DNA from: Halotalea alkalilenta
GTDB lineage: Bacteria; Pseudomonadota; Gammaproteobacteria; Pseudomonadales; Halomonadaceae
Direction: 5' to 3'
Assembly (NCBI RefSeq): GCF_001648175.1
Contig: NZ_CP015243.1
Location: 2,170,001 to 2,234,000 of the forward strand
Length of the DNA: 64,000 nucleotides
Shown: positions 9,137-19,599 of the stretch, piece by piece
Numbering within the stretch: position 1 is the stretch's first letter
Layout: every line of letters starts with the position of its first letter
Notes under the pieces: model-generated
What the model was told of the DNA's origin: nothing
Databases searched by the model: none
The model's input: the letters and a program-made list of their open reading frames with translations, nothing else
Translations under genes and position numbers: made by a program

Positions 9137-9703
9137 TCAGAACTGGGCGCCGATGGAGAGCTGGGTGGTGTCCAGTTTGAAGTCCGAATCGATGTCGTAA
9201 CGGGTGTACTCGAGACGGGTGAACAGCGGCACGGTTTCCCACTGGTACTTGACGCCAAGACCGTAGACCGGGGCCCACTCGCTGTTGACGTCGACACCCA
9301 CATCGCTGCTGCTGATGTCGGAATCGATGTAGGCACCGCCGACGCGGCCATAGCCGATCAGGCCGGCCCAGACCGGGATCTCACCGATCGCGCTCAGGCT
9401 GTAGGCCTTGGAACCCAGCTCCGAGGTGGAGCCATCGGCGTTGTTGAAGCGCAGGTCGCCGAAATCGTTGAAGCCGAGTTCAGTCGAGAACCAGTTGTTG
9501 AACTTGTAGCCGACGAAGGCGTTCAAGTTGGTGTCGTTGTTGTCGTCCAGACCGGCGCTGCTCTGGACATCGTGAGCGATGGTGTTACCCACGCCGATAC
9601 CGGAATACAGACCGCTGCTGACGTCTGCCGCGTTGGCGGCGTTGAGGCCGATCAGTGCGGAAGAGAGAACCACTGGTGCAGCTAGGAAAGTGGAAAGTTT
9701 CAT
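9137..9703 (-). CDS. OmpA/OmpW-like outer-membrane beta-barrel protein
   Basis: Predicted small porin-like barrel of 188 residues. The start MKLSTF has AGGAG upstream. A signal peptide ends at NAANA, after residue 25. The mature part has alternating strands with aromatic girdles, such as LYSGIGVGNTIAHD, NLNAFVGYKFNNWFSTELGF, SLSAIGEIPVWAG, LIGYGRVGGAYI and LFTRLEYTRYDI. It ends in IGAQF, the usual C-terminal Phe for BAM insertion. The length fits an eight-stranded barrel without a peptidoglycan-binding domain. Function beyond a surface barrel is not clear. Terminators on both sides indicate its own transcript. Confidence 0.82.
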   Translation of the reverse strand: MKLSTFLAAPVVLSSALIGLNAANAADVSSGLYSGIGVGNTIAHDVQSSAGLDDNNDTNLNAFVGYKFNNWFSTELGFNDFGDLRFNNADGSTSELGSKAYSLSAIGEIPVWAGLIGYGRVGGAYIDSDISSSDVGVDVNSEWAPVYGLGVKYQWETVPLFTRLEYTRYDIDSDFKLDTTQLSIGAQF

Positions 9704-9826
9704 CGACTTGCTCCTAATCAATAGTCGTTGCAAGGCATCCGCCTGGGTGTTCGATACGTTGCCGAACAGTGTTTTTTAATATGCACCCGCCGGGACATTA
9801 AATCAAGCGCCTGAGGTCGTGCAGCC

Positions 9827-9861
9827 AAAAAAAACTCTCGATTAGTGGAACTGTCGAGAGT
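9827..9861 (-). terminator. rho-independent terminator after acnB
   Basis: Read on the minus strand, ACTCTCGA pairs with TCGAGAGT, with further internal pairing (AGT/ACT) around a GGA loop, and eight T follow. It lies about 90 bp after the acnB stop. Confidence 0.82.
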
Positions 9862-9948
9862 ATGTACATCGTATAGACGGGAAACAGTGTTCGCGCAAGA
9901 AAGGATGCTCGCCGCCGCAATGCCGAGGGCACCGCGGCGGCGAGTGGA

Positions 9949-12549
9949 TCAAGCCTGCTCGAGCGGAATCACCGTCGATGCCGCCTGCTGGTACTCGGCG
10001 ATCTCGTGGAAGTTCATGTAGCGGTAGATCTCGCCGGCCATGGCATCGAACTCGCCCATGTAGCCCATGTACTCCTCGACGCTCGGCAGCCGGCCGATCA
10101 CCGCAGCGATCGCCGCCAGCTCGGCGGAAGCGAGGTAGACGTTGGCACCGTCGCCGAGGCGATTGGGGAAGTTGCGGGTGGAGGTCGAGACCACCGTCGA
10201 TTTCGCCTCGACCCGCGCCTGGTTACCCATGCACAGCGAGCAGCCCGGCATCTCCAGCCGTGCGCCCGCGTGCTCGTAGATGGCGTAGTAGCCTTCCTCG
10301 GTGAGCTGGTGCTTGTCCATCTTGGTCGGTGGTGCGAGCCACAAGCGGGTCTTCAGCGAACCGGGGGGCTGCTTCTCGAGCAGTTTGCCGGCGGCGCGGA
10401 AGTGACCGATGTTGGTCATGCACGAGCCGATGAACACCTCGTCGATCTTCTCACCGGCGACTTCGGAAAGGCGGCGCGCATCGTCGGGGTCGTTCGGTGC
10501 GCAGAGCACCGGCTGGTCGACCTCGGCGAGATCGATCTCGATCACCTCGGCGTACTCGGCATCGGCATCGGCACGCAGCAGGCTGGGGTTGGCCAGCCAC
10601 TCTTCCATCGCCTTGATCCGGCGCTCGATGGTGCGTACTTCGCCGTAGCCGTTGCTGAGCATCCACTTCAACAGCGTGACGTTGGACTTCAGGTACTCGG
10701 TCACGCTCTGCTCGGACAGCGTGATGGTACAGCCCGCTGCACTGCGCTCGGCGGAGGCGTCGGAGAGCTCGAAGGCCTGTTCGACGGTAAGATCCTCGAG
10801 TCCTTCGATCTCGAGGATGCGCCCGGAGAAGGCATTCTTCTTGCCGGACTTCTCGACCGTCAGCAGGCCCTGCTGGATCGCGTAGTAGGGGATCGCATGG
10901 ACCAGGTCACGCAGGGTCACGCCGGGTCGGCGCTCGCCCTTGAAGCGGACCAGGATCGACTCCGGCATGTCGAGCGGCATCACCCCGGTGGCGGCGGCGA
11001 AGGCGACCAGCCCGGAGCCGGCGGGGAAGGAGATCCCCATCGGGAAGCGGGTGTGGGAGTCTCCGCCGGTGCCGACGGTGTCGGGCAGCAGCATGCGGTT
11101 GAGCCAGGAGTGGATGATCCCGTCGCCCGGGCGCAGCGAGACGCCGCCGCGGTTCATGATGAAGTCGGGCAGGGTATGCTGCATCTCGACGTCGATCGGC
11201 TTCGGGTACGCCGCGGTGTGGCAGAACGACTGCATCACCAGGTCGGCCTGGAAGCCGAGGCAGGCGAGGTCCTTGAGCTCGTCGCGGGTCATCGGTCCGG
11301 TGGTGTCCTGGGAGCCGACGGTGGTCATCCGCGGCTCGCAGTACATGCCTGGACGCACGCCTTCCATGTTGCAGGCGCGACCGACCATCTTCTGCGCCAG
11401 GGTGTAGCCCGCGGTGGAGTCCTTCGGCTGTTCGGGCTTGGCGAACACCTCGCTCGGCGCCAGGCCGAGGAACTCGCGCGCCTTCTGAGTCAGCCCGCGG
11501 CCGATGATCAGCGGAATGCGTCCCCCCGCGCGCACTTCGTCGAGCAGCACCTTGGTCTTGAGCTCGAAGGTCGAGATCACTTCCGAGCTGTCATGACGGG
11601 TGACCTTGCCTTCATAGGGATAGACGTCGATCACATCACCCATCGCCATCTTCGAGACGTCCATCTCGATCGGCAGCGCACCGGCATCCTCCATGGTATT
11701 GAAGAAGATCGGCGCGATCTTGCCGCCGAAGCAGAAGCCGCCGCTGCGCTTGTTGGGCACGAAGGGAAGGTCGTCGCCGAAGAACCACAGCACCGAGTTG
11801 GTCGCCGATTTACGCGAGGAGCCGGTGCCGACCACGTCGCCGACGTAGACCACCGGGTAGCCCTGGGAACGCACCGCCTCGATCTGGCCCTGGGGACCGC
11901 GCTTGCCGGGCTCCTCGGGCTCGATGCCCTCGCGCTGGTTCTTCAGCATCGCGTTGGCGTGCAGCGGGATATCCGGACGCGACCAGGCGTCCGGCGCGGG
12001 AGAGAGGTCGTCGGTGTTGGTCTCGCCGGGAACCTTGAACACGCTCAGGGTGATCTTCTCGGCAAGCTTCGGCCGCTTGGTGAACCATTCGGCTTCCGCC
12101 CAGGACGCGACCAGCGCCTTGGCGTGAGGATTGCCGGCCTCGACGCGCTCGGTGACATCGTGGAAAGCGTCGAACATCAAAAGCGTGTGCTTGAGCTGCT
12201 CGGCGGCCTCGGCGGCCAATGCCTCGTCGTCGAGCAGTTCGACCAGGGTGGCGATGTTGTAGCCGCCCTGCATGGTGCCGAGCAGTTTGACCGCGTGGAC
12301 CTCGTCGATCAGCGGCGAGGTGGCTTCACCTTTCGCGATCGCAGCGAGAAAGCCCGCCTTGACGTAGGCGGCTTCATCGACGCCGGGCGGCACGCGATGG
12401 GTCAGCAGGTCGAGCAGGAACTGCTCCTCGCCGGCCGGCGGGGCCTTGAGCAGCTCGACCAGCTGAGCGGTCATCTCGGCGTTCAAAGGCTGCGGCGGCA
12501 CGCCTTCCTGGGCGCGCTCCTCTACGTGTTGGCGGTAGGCTTCTAGCAC
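9949..12549 (-). CDS. acnB: bifunctional aconitate hydratase 2 / 2-methylisocitrate dehydratase AcnB
   Basis: TCA-cycle enzyme that isomerises citrate and isocitrate through a 4Fe-4S cluster. It has 866 residues, as in E. coli AcnB. The order is that of AcnB: an N-terminal HEAT-like domain ([13 protein letters not shown]...), then the swivel domain ([40 protein letters not shown]), then the three catalytic domains. Cluster cysteines are in [10 protein letters not shown] and [17 protein letters not shown] and in [31 protein letters not shown] and [16 protein letters not shown] motifs (here [12 protein letters not shown]) bind substrate. The gene is monocistronic and divergent from miaE. Confidence 0.97.
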   Translation of the reverse strand: MLEAYRQHVEERAQEGVPPQPLNAEMTAQLVELLKAPPAGEEQFLLDLLTHRVPPGVDEAAYVKAGFLAAIAKGEATSPLIDEVHAVKLLGTMQGGYNIATLVELLDDEALAAEAAEQLKHTLLMFDAFHDVTERVEAGNPHAKALVASWAEAEWFTKRPKLAEKITLSVFKVPGETNTDDLSPAPDAWSRPDIPLHANAMLKNQREGIEPEEPGKRGPQGQIEAVRSQGYPVVYVGDVVGTGSSRKSATNSVLWFFGDDLPFVPNKRSGGFCFGGKIAPIFFNTMEDAGALPIEMDVSKMAMGDVIDVYPYEGKVTRHDSSEVISTFELKTKVLLDEVRAGGRIPLIIGRGLTQKAREFLGLAPSEVFAKPEQPKDSTAGYTLAQKMVGRACNMEGVRPGMYCEPRMTTVGSQDTTGPMTRDELKDLACLGFQADLVMQSFCHTAAYPKPIDVEMQHTLPDFIMNRGGVSLRPGDGIIHSWLNRMLLPDTVGTGGDSHTRFPMGISFPAGSGLVAFAAATGVMPLDMPESILVRFKGERRPGVTLRDLVHAIPYYAIQQGLLTVEKSGKKNAFSGRILEIEGLEDLTVEQAFELSDASAERSAAGCTITLSEQSVTEYLKSNVTLLKWMLSNGYGEVRTIERRIKAMEEWLANPSLLRADADAEYAEVIEIDLAEVDQPVLCAPNDPDDARRLSEVAGEKIDEVFIGSCMTNIGHFRAAGKLLEKQPPGSLKTRLWLAPPTKMDKHQLTEEGYYAIYEHAGARLEMPGCSLCMGNQARVEAKSTVVSTSTRNFPNRLGDGANVYLASAELAAIAAVIGRLPSVEEYMGYMGEFDAMAGEIYRYMNFHEIAEYQQAASTVIPLEQA

Positions 12550-12739
12550 GGGGGCATCCTCATCGGTCCGGTTGTAATGGCGCGAATTCTAGCGCGGAAT
12601 GTCGACAATGTTAAGACGGATACCCCGATTGGGCGTCCGGTCTCTCCTCCTCGGCATCGATGCATTATCATGCCCGCGGCGGAGCGTGTAAGCACGTCTT
12701 CGACCATTCTATCCAGTCACTGAAACCAAGGACCTGCCG

Positions 12740-13378
12740 ATGTCCAGTCCCGAGCTCGCCGAGCCATTGCCCCAGGCGCTGCGCGATTTTCTACCCTGTC
12801 CCACACCGGCGGCGTGGATCGAGGCGGCGCTCGGCAACGAGCGCCTCTTGCTGATCGATCACGCGCAGTGCGAGAAGAAGGCCGCGACCACCGCGATGAA
12901 CCTGATGTATCGCTATGTCGACCGGTCTGAATTGTTGACAAAGATGTCGCAGCTCGCCCGCGAGGAGCTGCTCCACTTCGAGCAGGTGGTCACGCTGATG
13001 CGTGAGCGCGGGATCGAGTATCAGCACTTGAGCGCCTCGCGCTACGCCGAGGGGCTGCGACGCCATGTGCGCACCAGTGAGCCGGGCCGGTTGATCGACA
13101 TCCTGATCGTCGGTGCGCTGATCGAGGCGCGCTCCTGCGAGCGCTTCGCGGTGCTGATCCCGCATCTCGATCCAACGCTTGCGAAGTTCTATCGCACGCT
13201 GGTGCGTTCGGAGGGGCGCCACTTCGAGGACTATCTGGCACTCGCGCAGCAGTACGCGCAAGAGCAGGGCGTCGGCCCGATCGACCAGCGGGTGGCGTTC
13301 TTCTGCGCCTGCGAGCGCGAGCTGATCGAGGCGCCCGACGAGGAGTTTCGATTCCACAGCGGCCCGCCGGCGGCGTAG
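12740..13378 (+). CDS. miaE: tRNA-(ms2io6A37) hydroxylase MiaE
   Basis: Non-haem diiron monooxygenase that hydroxylates the isopentenyl group of ms2i6A37 in tRNAs reading UNN codons, using O2. It has 212 residues. The four-helix ferritin-like core carries ligands E45 (AQCEKKA), E76/H79 (REELLHFEQ), E129 (LIEARSCERF) and E158/H161 (SEGRHFEDY), matching the ExxH pairs expected. Start MSSPELAEP is preceded by only a modest purine stretch. It is convergent with lpxH and divergent from acnB. Confidence 0.93.
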   Translation: MSSPELAEPLPQALRDFLPCPTPAAWIEAALGNERLLLIDHAQCEKKAATTAMNLMYRYVDRSELLTKMSQLAREELLHFEQVVTLMRERGIEYQHLSASRYAEGLRRHVRTSEPGRLIDILIVGALIEARSCERFAVLIPHLDPTLAKFYRTLVRSEGRHFEDYLALAQQYAQEQGVGPIDQRVAFFCACERELIEAPDEEFRFHSGPPAA

Positions 13379-13405
13379 GCGGGCACCAAGGTGATGGGCG
13401 GCGGG

Positions 13406-14167
13406 CTAGTGGTAGGCGAGTTCGCTGAGCGAGAACTGCTCGAGCGTCAGGGTCAGGCCGTCGTGGCGCACTTCCCAGCCGATGTCGACATCGGCCTCGC
13501 GATCGAGCCGCCAGTCGCCGACCACGTAGCGGCGTACCACCTCGTCGTCGATCAAGAAGTCGTGCACGTCGGGGCGGTGGGTGTGTCCCTGGATCAGGGT
13601 GCGTACCTGGCACTGGCGCATGATCCGTTCCACCGCCCCGGGGTTGACGTCCATGATCTCGTCGCTCTTGTTCGAGTTGGACGCGCCCGAGCGCTCGCGC
13701 AGCTGCGCGGCCATCCGCAGCCGCTCGGCGATCGGCAGGGCGAGGACCGATCGCTGCCACTGCGGGTCGCGGACCATGGCGCGAAACGCCATGTATTCCT
13801 GGTCGTCGGTGCACAGGCTGTCGCCATGCATCAGTAGAAGCGGTACGTCGCCGAGCATGATCAGCGAGGGATCCTCGATCAGTTCGGCGCCGGCCGCCGT
13901 GGCGAAGTCCTGTCCAAGGAGAAAGTCGCGGTTGCCGTGCATCAGGTAGAGCTGGGTGCCCTTGCCTGCGTACTCGGCCAGTTTGTCGGCGACCGAGCGC
14001 TCGAATTCGCCGATCGCGTCGTCGCCGATCCAATAGTCGAACAGATCGCCCAGTATGTAGAGCGCGTGCGCACCTGCAGCGCGGTAGTCCAGGTAGTCGA
14101 AGAGTGCCTGGGTGAGCTCGGGATGCTCGGGCGAGAGGTGCAGGTCTGCGATGAACAGGGTGATCAT
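13406..14167 (-). CDS. lpxH: UDP-2,3-diacylglucosamine diphosphatase LpxH
   Basis: Mn-dependent calcineurin-like hydrolase that makes lipid X from UDP-diacylglucosamine, an essential step of lipid A synthesis at the inner membrane. Start MITLFIADLHLSPEHP gives 253 residues. Metal motifs are DLHLSPEHPE, LGDLFDYWIGDD, MHGNRDFLLG and MHGDSLCTDD, with HGHTHRPDVH (QGHTHRP) near the C-terminus; the order is complete. The insertion PQWQRSVLALPIAERLRMA matches the lipid-binding cap. It lies 80 bp downstream of ppiB on the same strand, a common gammaproteobacterial pairing. Confidence 0.95.
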   Translation of the reverse strand: MITLFIADLHLSPEHPELTQALFDYLDYRAAGAHALYILGDLFDYWIGDDAIGEFERSVADKLAEYAGKGTQLYLMHGNRDFLLGQDFATAAGAELIEDPSLIMLGDVPLLLMHGDSLCTDDQEYMAFRAMVRDPQWQRSVLALPIAERLRMAAQLRERSGASNSNKSDEIMDVNPGAVERIMRQCQVRTLIQGHTHRPDVHDFLIDDEVVRRYVVGDWRLDREADVDIGWEVRHDGLTLTLEQFSLSELAYH

Positions 14168-14247
14168 GAGGTCTCTTTGTAATGAGGATGTGACTTGAGC
14201 ATATCGTGTCGTCGCGGCGGCGCAACACGGCCGCCGCGACGAGTCGC

Positions 14248-14745
14248 TCAGGCGTCGACCACCTGGGCGCGCTCGATCACCACGTCCTCGCTCGGAACGT
14301 CGGCATGCATGCCGCGGCGACCGGTGGCCACGCCCTCGATCGCCTCGACCACATCCATGCCTTCGACCACCTCGCCGAACACACAGTAGCCCCAGCCTTG
14401 GGAGGTCGGCGCGGTGTGGTCGAGGAAGGTGTTGTCGGCGACGTTGATGAAGAACTGTGCGCTTGCCGAATGCGGGTCGGCGGTGCGCGCCATCGCCAGG
14501 GTGCCGCGGCGGTTGCTGAGGCCGTTGTCGGCTTCGTTCTTGATTGGCGCCTGGGTCGGTTTCTGCGCGAAGTCGGTGTCGAAGCCGCCGCCCTGGATCA
14601 TGAAGTTGCCGATCACGCGGTGGAACAGGGTGCCGTCGTAGTGGCCGTCGCGGACGTAGCGCTCGAAGTTGGCGGCGGTCTCGGGTGCCTTGTCGTCGAA
14701 CAGACGAACCTTGATGTCGCCCTTCGAGGTGGAGAGGAGAATCAT
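14248..14745 (-). CDS. ppiB: peptidyl-prolyl cis-trans isomerase B (cyclophilin)
   Basis: Cytoplasmic cyclophilin that catalyses proline isomerisation during folding. The start at [16 protein letters not shown] gives 165 residues; the longer frame is not family-like. Core motifs: [51 protein letters not shown] and [14 protein letters not shown], which include the catalytic Arg and substrate-pocket Phe, Gln and Met. There is no signal peptide, so PpiB rather than the periplasmic PpiA. It is divergent from glnS, with 230 bp between. Confidence 0.95.
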   Translation of the reverse strand: MILLSTSKGDIKVRLFDDKAPETAANFERYVRDGHYDGTLFHRVIGNFMIQGGGFDTDFAQKPTQAPIKNEADNGLSNRRGTLAMARTADPHSASAQFFINVADNTFLDHTAPTSQGWGYCVFGEVVEGMDVVEAIEGVATGRRGMHADVPSEDVVIERAQVVDA

Positions 14746-14975
14746 GCGGAAATCCCTGGTTGAGCGCCTTGATGGCGCAGGAGGGGGACCGGCGCGTGCG
14801 GCGGTCCCGCTGGATCGGCGCTTGGATGCGTACAGCATCGCTGCGTGGCGTTATAATAGCGGTTTCGATCGGATCGGCGAAACCGCCCTCCGCGCGCGCC
14901 CGGAACCCGGCGCCAAGCCATTTTTCCCGCGCCTCGAGCGGCGCGGTAGCCAACCACGAGGTTCAGCGACGCCCC

Positions 14976-16655
14976 ATGAGTGTTGAGAGCAGCAGCGCCC
15001 CGAATTTCCTTCGCAACCAGATCCGCGACGAGATCGAGCGCGAAGGTGAGGTGTCGATCGTCACCCGCTTCCCGCCGGAGCCCAACGGATTCCTGCATAT
15101 CGGCCATGCCAAGTCGATCTGGGTCAATTTCGGCCTCGCCGAACAGTTCGGCGGTCGCTGCAACCTGCGCTTCGACGATACCAACCCGGCGAAGGAGGAG
15201 CAGGCCTACATCGATGCGATCCAGGAGGATATCCACTGGCTCGGCTTCGAGTGGGCGGGCAAGGTACGCTACGCTTCCGACTATTTCGACCAGCTCTACG
15301 CCTGGGCCCAGCACCTGGTTCGCCAAGGGCTGGCCTACGTCGACGACCTCAGCGCGGAAGAAATGCGCGAATATCGTGGCACGCTCACCGAGCCGGGGCG
15401 GCCGAGCCCCTATCGCGAACGCCCGGCCGAGGAAAACCTCTACCTGCTCGAGCGGATGCGCCTGGGCGAATTCGCCGAGGGCGAGAAGGCGCTGCGCGCC
15501 AAGATCGATATGGCGGCACCGAACATCAATCTGCGCGATCCGGTGCTCTATCGCATTCGCCATACCAGCCATCATCAGACCGGCGACAAGTGGAAGATCT
15601 ATCCTTCCTACGACTTCGCCCACGGCCAGTCCGATGCGATCGAGGGCATCACCCACTCGATCTGCACCCTCGAGTTCGAGGACCATCGCCCGCTCTACGA
15701 TTGGCTGCTCGAGCATCTGCCGGTGCCGAGCCGTCCGCGCCAGATCGAATTCGCGCGGATGAACGTCAACTATACGGTGACGTCCAAGCGCAAGCTCAAG
15801 CTGCTGGTCGACCGAGGCATCGTCGAAGGTTGGGACGACCCTCGCATGCCGACCCTCTCCGGGATGCGCCGGCGCGGCTATACCCCGGCCTCGCTGCGCA
15901 AGTTCTGCGAGATGACCGGCGTCGCGCGCGCCAATGGCGTGGTCGACATCGCCATGCTGCACCATGCCATTCGCTCGGATCTCGAGGACAACGCGCCCCG
16001 GGCGATGTGCGTGCTCAAGCCGCTCAAGGTGGTGCTGACCAACCTCGACGAGGCGCATGAGGAGATCATCGAGGTGCCGGGCCATCCGGCGCGTGACGAC
16101 ATGGGCGTGCGTCGACTGCCGCTCAACCGCGAGATCTACATCGACGCCGACGATTTCATGGAAGAGCCGCCGAAGAAGTTCTTCCGCCTCGCGCCCGGCC
16201 AGGAGGTGCGGCTGCGCAACGCGTACGTGATCCGCTGCGACGAAGTGGTGAAGAACGCGGCCGGCGAGATCGAGGCGCTGCACTGCAGCGTCGATCTCGC
16301 CACCCTCGGCGCCAACCCCGAGGGCCGCAAGGTCAAGGGCGTGATCCACTGGGTCAGCGCACGCCACGGTGTGCCGGTCGAAGTGCGCAACTACGACAAC
16401 CTGTTCACCGTCGAGGCGCCGGACAAGGACAAGGAGGGCGATTTCCTCTCCCATCTCAATTCGCACTCGCTCGAGGTGGTGCAGGGGATCGCCGAGCCGT
16501 CGCTGGCCGGTGCCGCGTCGGAGGATCGCTTCCAGTTCGAACGGGTCGGCTACTTCTGCGCCGATCGACGTGAGCATGGGGTCGACGGTAAGCGTGTATT
16601 CAATCGCACGGTAAGTCTCAAGGACGGCTGGGCCAAGGCGCAGAAGAAGGGGTGA
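14976..16655 (+). CDS. glnS: glutaminyl-tRNA synthetase
   Basis: Class I synthetase that charges tRNA-Gln. The start [16 protein letters not shown] is chosen by family length; the protein is 559 residues. The HIGH motif is in [14 protein letters not shown] and the KMSKS-equivalent is [19 protein letters not shown] and [12 protein letters not shown] are typical GlnRS/GluRS catalytic blocks. The C-terminal anticodon-binding beta-barrels run from about residue 340 to the end ([30 protein letters not shown]). cysS follows after 4 bp, with its ribosome site inside the last glnS codons, so the two are probably co-transcribed. Confidence 0.97.
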   Translation: MSVESSSAPNFLRNQIRDEIEREGEVSIVTRFPPEPNGFLHIGHAKSIWVNFGLAEQFGGRCNLRFDDTNPAKEEQAYIDAIQEDIHWLGFEWAGKVRYASDYFDQLYAWAQHLVRQGLAYVDDLSAEEMREYRGTLTEPGRPSPYRERPAEENLYLLERMRLGEFAEGEKALRAKIDMAAPNINLRDPVLYRIRHTSHHQTGDKWKIYPSYDFAHGQSDAIEGITHSICTLEFEDHRPLYDWLLEHLPVPSRPRQIEFARMNVNYTVTSKRKLKLLVDRGIVEGWDDPRMPTLSGMRRRGYTPASLRKFCEMTGVARANGVVDIAMLHHAIRSDLEDNAPRAMCVLKPLKVVLTNLDEAHEEIIEVPGHPARDDMGVRRLPLNREIYIDADDFMEEPPKKFFRLAPGQEVRLRNAYVIRCDEVVKNAAGEIEALHCSVDLATLGANPEGRKVKGVIHWVSARHGVPVEVRNYDNLFTVEAPDKDKEGDFLSHLNSHSLEVVQGIAEPSLAGAASEDRFQFERVGYFCADRREHGVDGKRVFNRTVSLKDGWAKAQKKG

Positions 16656-16659
16656 AGTG

Positions 16660-18048
16660 ATGAGCGTACGGATCTACAACACCCTGACCCGGAGCAAGGC
16701 ACCGCTGGTGCTGCTCGATTCCAAGCGGGTGAGGATGTACGTCTGCGGGATGACCGTCTACGACTACTGCCATCTCGGTCACGGTCGAGTGATGGTCGCC
16801 TTCGATGTGGTCACCCGCTACCTGCGCTCACGCGGTTACGTGGTCGAGTACGTGCGCAACATCACCGATATCGACGATAAGATCATCAAGCGCGCCCAGG
16901 AGAACGGCGAGCCGATCGATGCGCTGACCGCGCGGATGATCGAGGCGATGCACGAGGACGAGGCACGACTCAACGTGCTGCGGCCCGACCATGAGCCTCG
17001 CGCCACCGCGCACATCGGCGATATCCAGCGGATGATCCAGACGCTGATCGTCAAGGGCCACGCCTACGCGGCCGACAACGGGGACGTCTACTACCGGGTG
17101 CGCAGCTTCGCTGGCTACGGCAAGCTCAACAACCGCAACCCTGATGAGATGCGCTCCGGTGCCAGGATCGAAGTCGGCGAGGCCAAGGAGGACCCGCTCG
17201 ACTTCGTGCTATGGAAGGCAGCGAAGCCGGGCGAGACGCGCTGGCCTTCGCCCTGGGGCGACGGACGCCCCGGCTGGCATATCGAGTGCTCGGCGATGTC
17301 GACCTGCTGCCTGGGCGACAGCTTCGACATCCATGGGGGCGGGCCGGATTTGACCTTCCCCCATCACGAGAACGAGATCGCCCAGAGCGAGGCGGCCACC
17401 GGCAAGCCCTACGCGATGGTTTGGATGCACGCGGGAGCGCTCAGGGTCAACGACGAGAAGATGTCGAAGTCGCTGGGCAACTTCTTCACCCTGCGCGAGG
17501 TGTTCGAGCACCACGATCCCGAGAGCGTGCGCTACCTGCTGCTGGCCAGCCACTATCGCAGCCCGATCAGCTACACTGCGGATTCGCTCGAGGATGCCCG
17601 GCGCTCGCTGGTTCGCTTCTATACCGCGCTCGAGGGAGTCGAGGCGGCTGCCGGAGAAGTGGATGGCAGCTTCGCCGAGCGCTTCTTCGCTGCGATGGAC
17701 GACGACTTCAACACCGCGCTGGCGCTGGCGGCGCTGTTCGATCTCGTCCGCGAGCTCAATCGCGCCAAGGGTGAATCGCCTCAGCTTGCGCCCGCGCTCG
17801 CTTTCGAGCTCAAGCGGCTGGCGGCGATCCTCGGCCTGCTCGAGCGTGCGCCGAGCGATTTCCTCCGTGGCGAGGCGGCGCTGCCACTGCCGGCCGAGGA
17901 GATCGAAGCGCGTATCGAGGCGCGTGCGCAGGCCAAGCGCAGCAGGGATTTCGCCACCGCTGATCGGATTCGTGACGAGCTCGACTCGCTCGGTATCGTG
18001 CTCAAGGATGGTCGCGAAGGAACCAGCTGGGTGTTCGACAAGCGCTGA
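16660..18048 (+). CDS. cysS: cysteinyl-tRNA synthetase
   Basis: Class I synthetase that charges tRNA-Cys. An ATG start ([16 protein letters not shown]) is preferred to the GTG one codon upstream; GAAGAAGGGG inside glnS is the likely ribosome site. It has 462 residues. The zinc Cys residues are in [11 protein letters not shown] and ECSAMS, with [11 protein letters not shown]; the HIGH motif reads HLGHGR and [11 protein letters not shown] is intact. The C-terminal DALR/anticodon domain ends with [17 protein letters not shown] clear terminator follows. Confidence 0.97.
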   Translation: MSVRIYNTLTRSKAPLVLLDSKRVRMYVCGMTVYDYCHLGHGRVMVAFDVVTRYLRSRGYVVEYVRNITDIDDKIIKRAQENGEPIDALTARMIEAMHEDEARLNVLRPDHEPRATAHIGDIQRMIQTLIVKGHAYAADNGDVYYRVRSFAGYGKLNNRNPDEMRSGARIEVGEAKEDPLDFVLWKAAKPGETRWPSPWGDGRPGWHIECSAMSTCCLGDSFDIHGGGPDLTFPHHENEIAQSEAATGKPYAMVWMHAGALRVNDEKMSKSLGNFFTLREVFEHHDPESVRYLLLASHYRSPISYTADSLEDARRSLVRFYTALEGVEAAAGEVDGSFAERFFAAMDDDFNTALALAALFDLVRELNRAKGESPQLAPALAFELKRLAAILGLLERAPSDFLRGEAALPLPAEEIEARIEARAQAKRSRDFATADRIRDELDSLGIVLKDGREGTSWVFDKR

Positions 18049-18066
18049 GCACGGTCAGGATTCAAG

Positions 18067-18097
18067 GCCCGCCTTCCGTTGGATGGCGGGCTTTTTT
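18067..18097 (+). terminator. rho-independent terminator after cysS
   Basis: GCCCGCC and GGCGGGC form a 7-bp GC stem around an 11-base loop, followed by six T, 18 bp after the cysS stop. Confidence 0.85.
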
Positions 18098-18223
18098 GCG
18101 CCCGGCGGAAGGGGCGGGAGGAAGGGGCGGCGAGCGCTGCGGCGGGCCTTCACGGTTTAAGTGAATCGCTGCGGCAAAGCTGCTAGTCTTGCTCGGCTCG
18201 TCTGCAAACCAATGGGTAACCCT

Positions 18224-18583
18224 ATGCTTCGTAAGTCGTTTACCGCCCTGGCGCTGACCCTGGTCGCGCCGCTTGCCTTCGCTCACGCCAGCCTGACATC
18301 GAGCCAACCCGCCGATGGCGCCGAACTCGCGACCGCGCCCACCGAGCTGGTATTTGATTTCAGTGAAGGCGTCGAGACCTCGCTGAGCCAGGTGACGCTC
18401 GAAGATGAAGCCGGACAGGCGATCGAGATCGGTGCGCTCACCGCCGATGCTTCGGGGACCCATCGTTACCGGGTCGAACTGCCCGAACTGGCGCCAGGCC
18501 AATACAGCGTCGAGGTGAAAGTCACTTCGGTCGACACGCATCGGATCGAAGATAGCCTGGAATTCACCGTCCAGCCGGACTGA
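18224..18583 (+). CDS. copC: CopC-domain periplasmic copper-binding protein
   Basis: Periplasmic copper carrier of the CopC/PcoC/YobA type. The start MLRKSFTALALTLVAPLAFA gives a signal peptide whose cleavage would leave His as the first mature residue (HASLTSSQPADG), as needed for the Cu(II) site. The other site residues are expected in SVDTHRIEDS. No Met-rich Cu(I) loop is seen, so it is probably a Cu(II)-only form. It has 119 residues including the signal. An in-frame ATG four codons upstream is possible. It is followed after 3 bp by copD, which suggests translation as a pair. Confidence 0.87.
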   Translation: MLRKSFTALALTLVAPLAFAHASLTSSQPADGAELATAPTELVFDFSEGVETSLSQVTLEDEAGQAIEIGALTADASGTHRYRVELPELAPGQYSVEVKVTSVDTHRIEDSLEFTVQPD

Positions 18584-18586
18584 TCC

Positions 18587-19513
18587 ATGGTGCTCAATCT
18601 GTTCGGCGAGCGGGTCAGCGAGACTCCTCTGCAACTGCTGCTCGCCGCCGTACGCGCGAGCTACCTCGGGTCGGTATCGGTCGCCCTCGCCAGCCTGGTA
18701 GTGGCGTGGCTGCTGCTGCCGGCCAGCCTAGATGGCGTTGGCGCGCTGCGCCGACGCCTGCTGTGGCTCAGTCACTGCTGCCTGCCGCTGGCGATGCTGC
18801 TTGCTTTGGGCTGGTGGCCGCTGATCGGGGTGCAGATGACTGGGGTGGAGACGCTTGGTGAGGTGCGTCCCTACCTCGAGGTGATCCTGTTCCAGACCTT
18901 CTTCGGTGGCGAGCTGCGCGTGCGTCTCGCACTGCTGGCGCTTGCCTGGGTGTTGGTCGCATTGGCGTGCTGGTCGCGCTTGAACGTCGTGGTCAAGGAG
19001 CTGCGCGGCGCGGCGCTGGTGGTGTTGGCGCTGGTCGCGCTGCTGCAGCCGATGATGGGGCATGGCGCTTCGATCGCACCCGGCTATCTATGGCCGATGA
19101 CGGTGCATGTGCTGGCGGCGGCGCTGTGGCTCGGCAGCCTCCCAGGCCTGCTGATCGGCTGCATCCTGGCGCCCAGCGCGGCGGGCGTGATGCTATCGCG
19201 TTTTTCGCTGCTGGGAATGGGCTGCGTGGTGGCGCTGTTGATTAGCGGGCTGTTCCAGTCCGCGGCTCTGGTCGGCAGTTGGGAGGCGCTGTTCAACACG
19301 AGCTACGGTGTGCTGGTGCTGCTCAAGGGGATATTGTTCCTTGGCTTGCTCGCACTGGCAGCGATCAACCGGTTTTGCTGGCTCGCGCGCGCCGAGCACT
19401 CGCCGGGTGGCCTGCGAGTCACGCTGGGAATCGAGATCCTGCTTGGCTGCGCCATGCTGCTGGCCGCGGCGCTGCTCGCTGGTCAGCCTCCCCCGGGTCA
19501 CATGGGGCATTGA
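18587..19513 (+). CDS. copD: CopD-like copper transport membrane protein
   Basis: Inner-membrane partner of CopC, thought to take up copper from the periplasm. The 308-residue protein has about eight hydrophobic segments. Typical CopD elements are an Arg-containing first helix (LAAVRASYLGSVSVALA), MTVHVLAAALWLGSLPGL (His/Trp motif), and FSLLGMGCVVALLISGLFQS, followed by YGVLVLLKGILFLGLLALAAINR. A His/Met-containing tail (GHMGH) could bind metal. It forms a two-gene operon with copC and is closed by a terminator. Confidence 0.88.
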   Translation: MVLNLFGERVSETPLQLLLAAVRASYLGSVSVALASLVVAWLLLPASLDGVGALRRRLLWLSHCCLPLAMLLALGWWPLIGVQMTGVETLGEVRPYLEVILFQTFFGGELRVRLALLALAWVLVALACWSRLNVVVKELRGAALVVLALVALLQPMMGHGASIAPGYLWPMTVHVLAAALWLGSLPGLLIGCILAPSAAGVMLSRFSLLGMGCVVALLISGLFQSAALVGSWEALFNTSYGVLVLLKGILFLGLLALAAINRFCWLARAEHSPGGLRVTLGIEILLGCAMLLAAALLAGQPPPGHMGH

Positions 19514-19535
19514 GTGAGACGGGTGGGAGGCGCTC

Positions 19536-19572
19536 AAGCCCCAGTGGGAAGGTCTTCCCGTCGGGGCTTTTC
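19536..19572 (+). terminator. terminator between copD and mtnN
   Basis: AAGCCCC pairs with GGGGCTT around an inner GGGAA/TTCCC stem, with a short T-run after it. It may act for both convergent genes. Confidence 0.7.
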
Positions 19573-19599
19573 GCATTCGCTAGCGGATGGAGCGTGGAG

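Noticed and set aside
10006..12546. 846-codon open frame on the + strand
   Set aside because: It lies fully antisense to acnB and is a codon-bias shadow with His/Arg/Gly-rich composition and no family motif.
14742..16577. 611-codon open frame on the - strand
   Set aside because: Antisense to glnS; a high-GC shadow with no recognisable domain.
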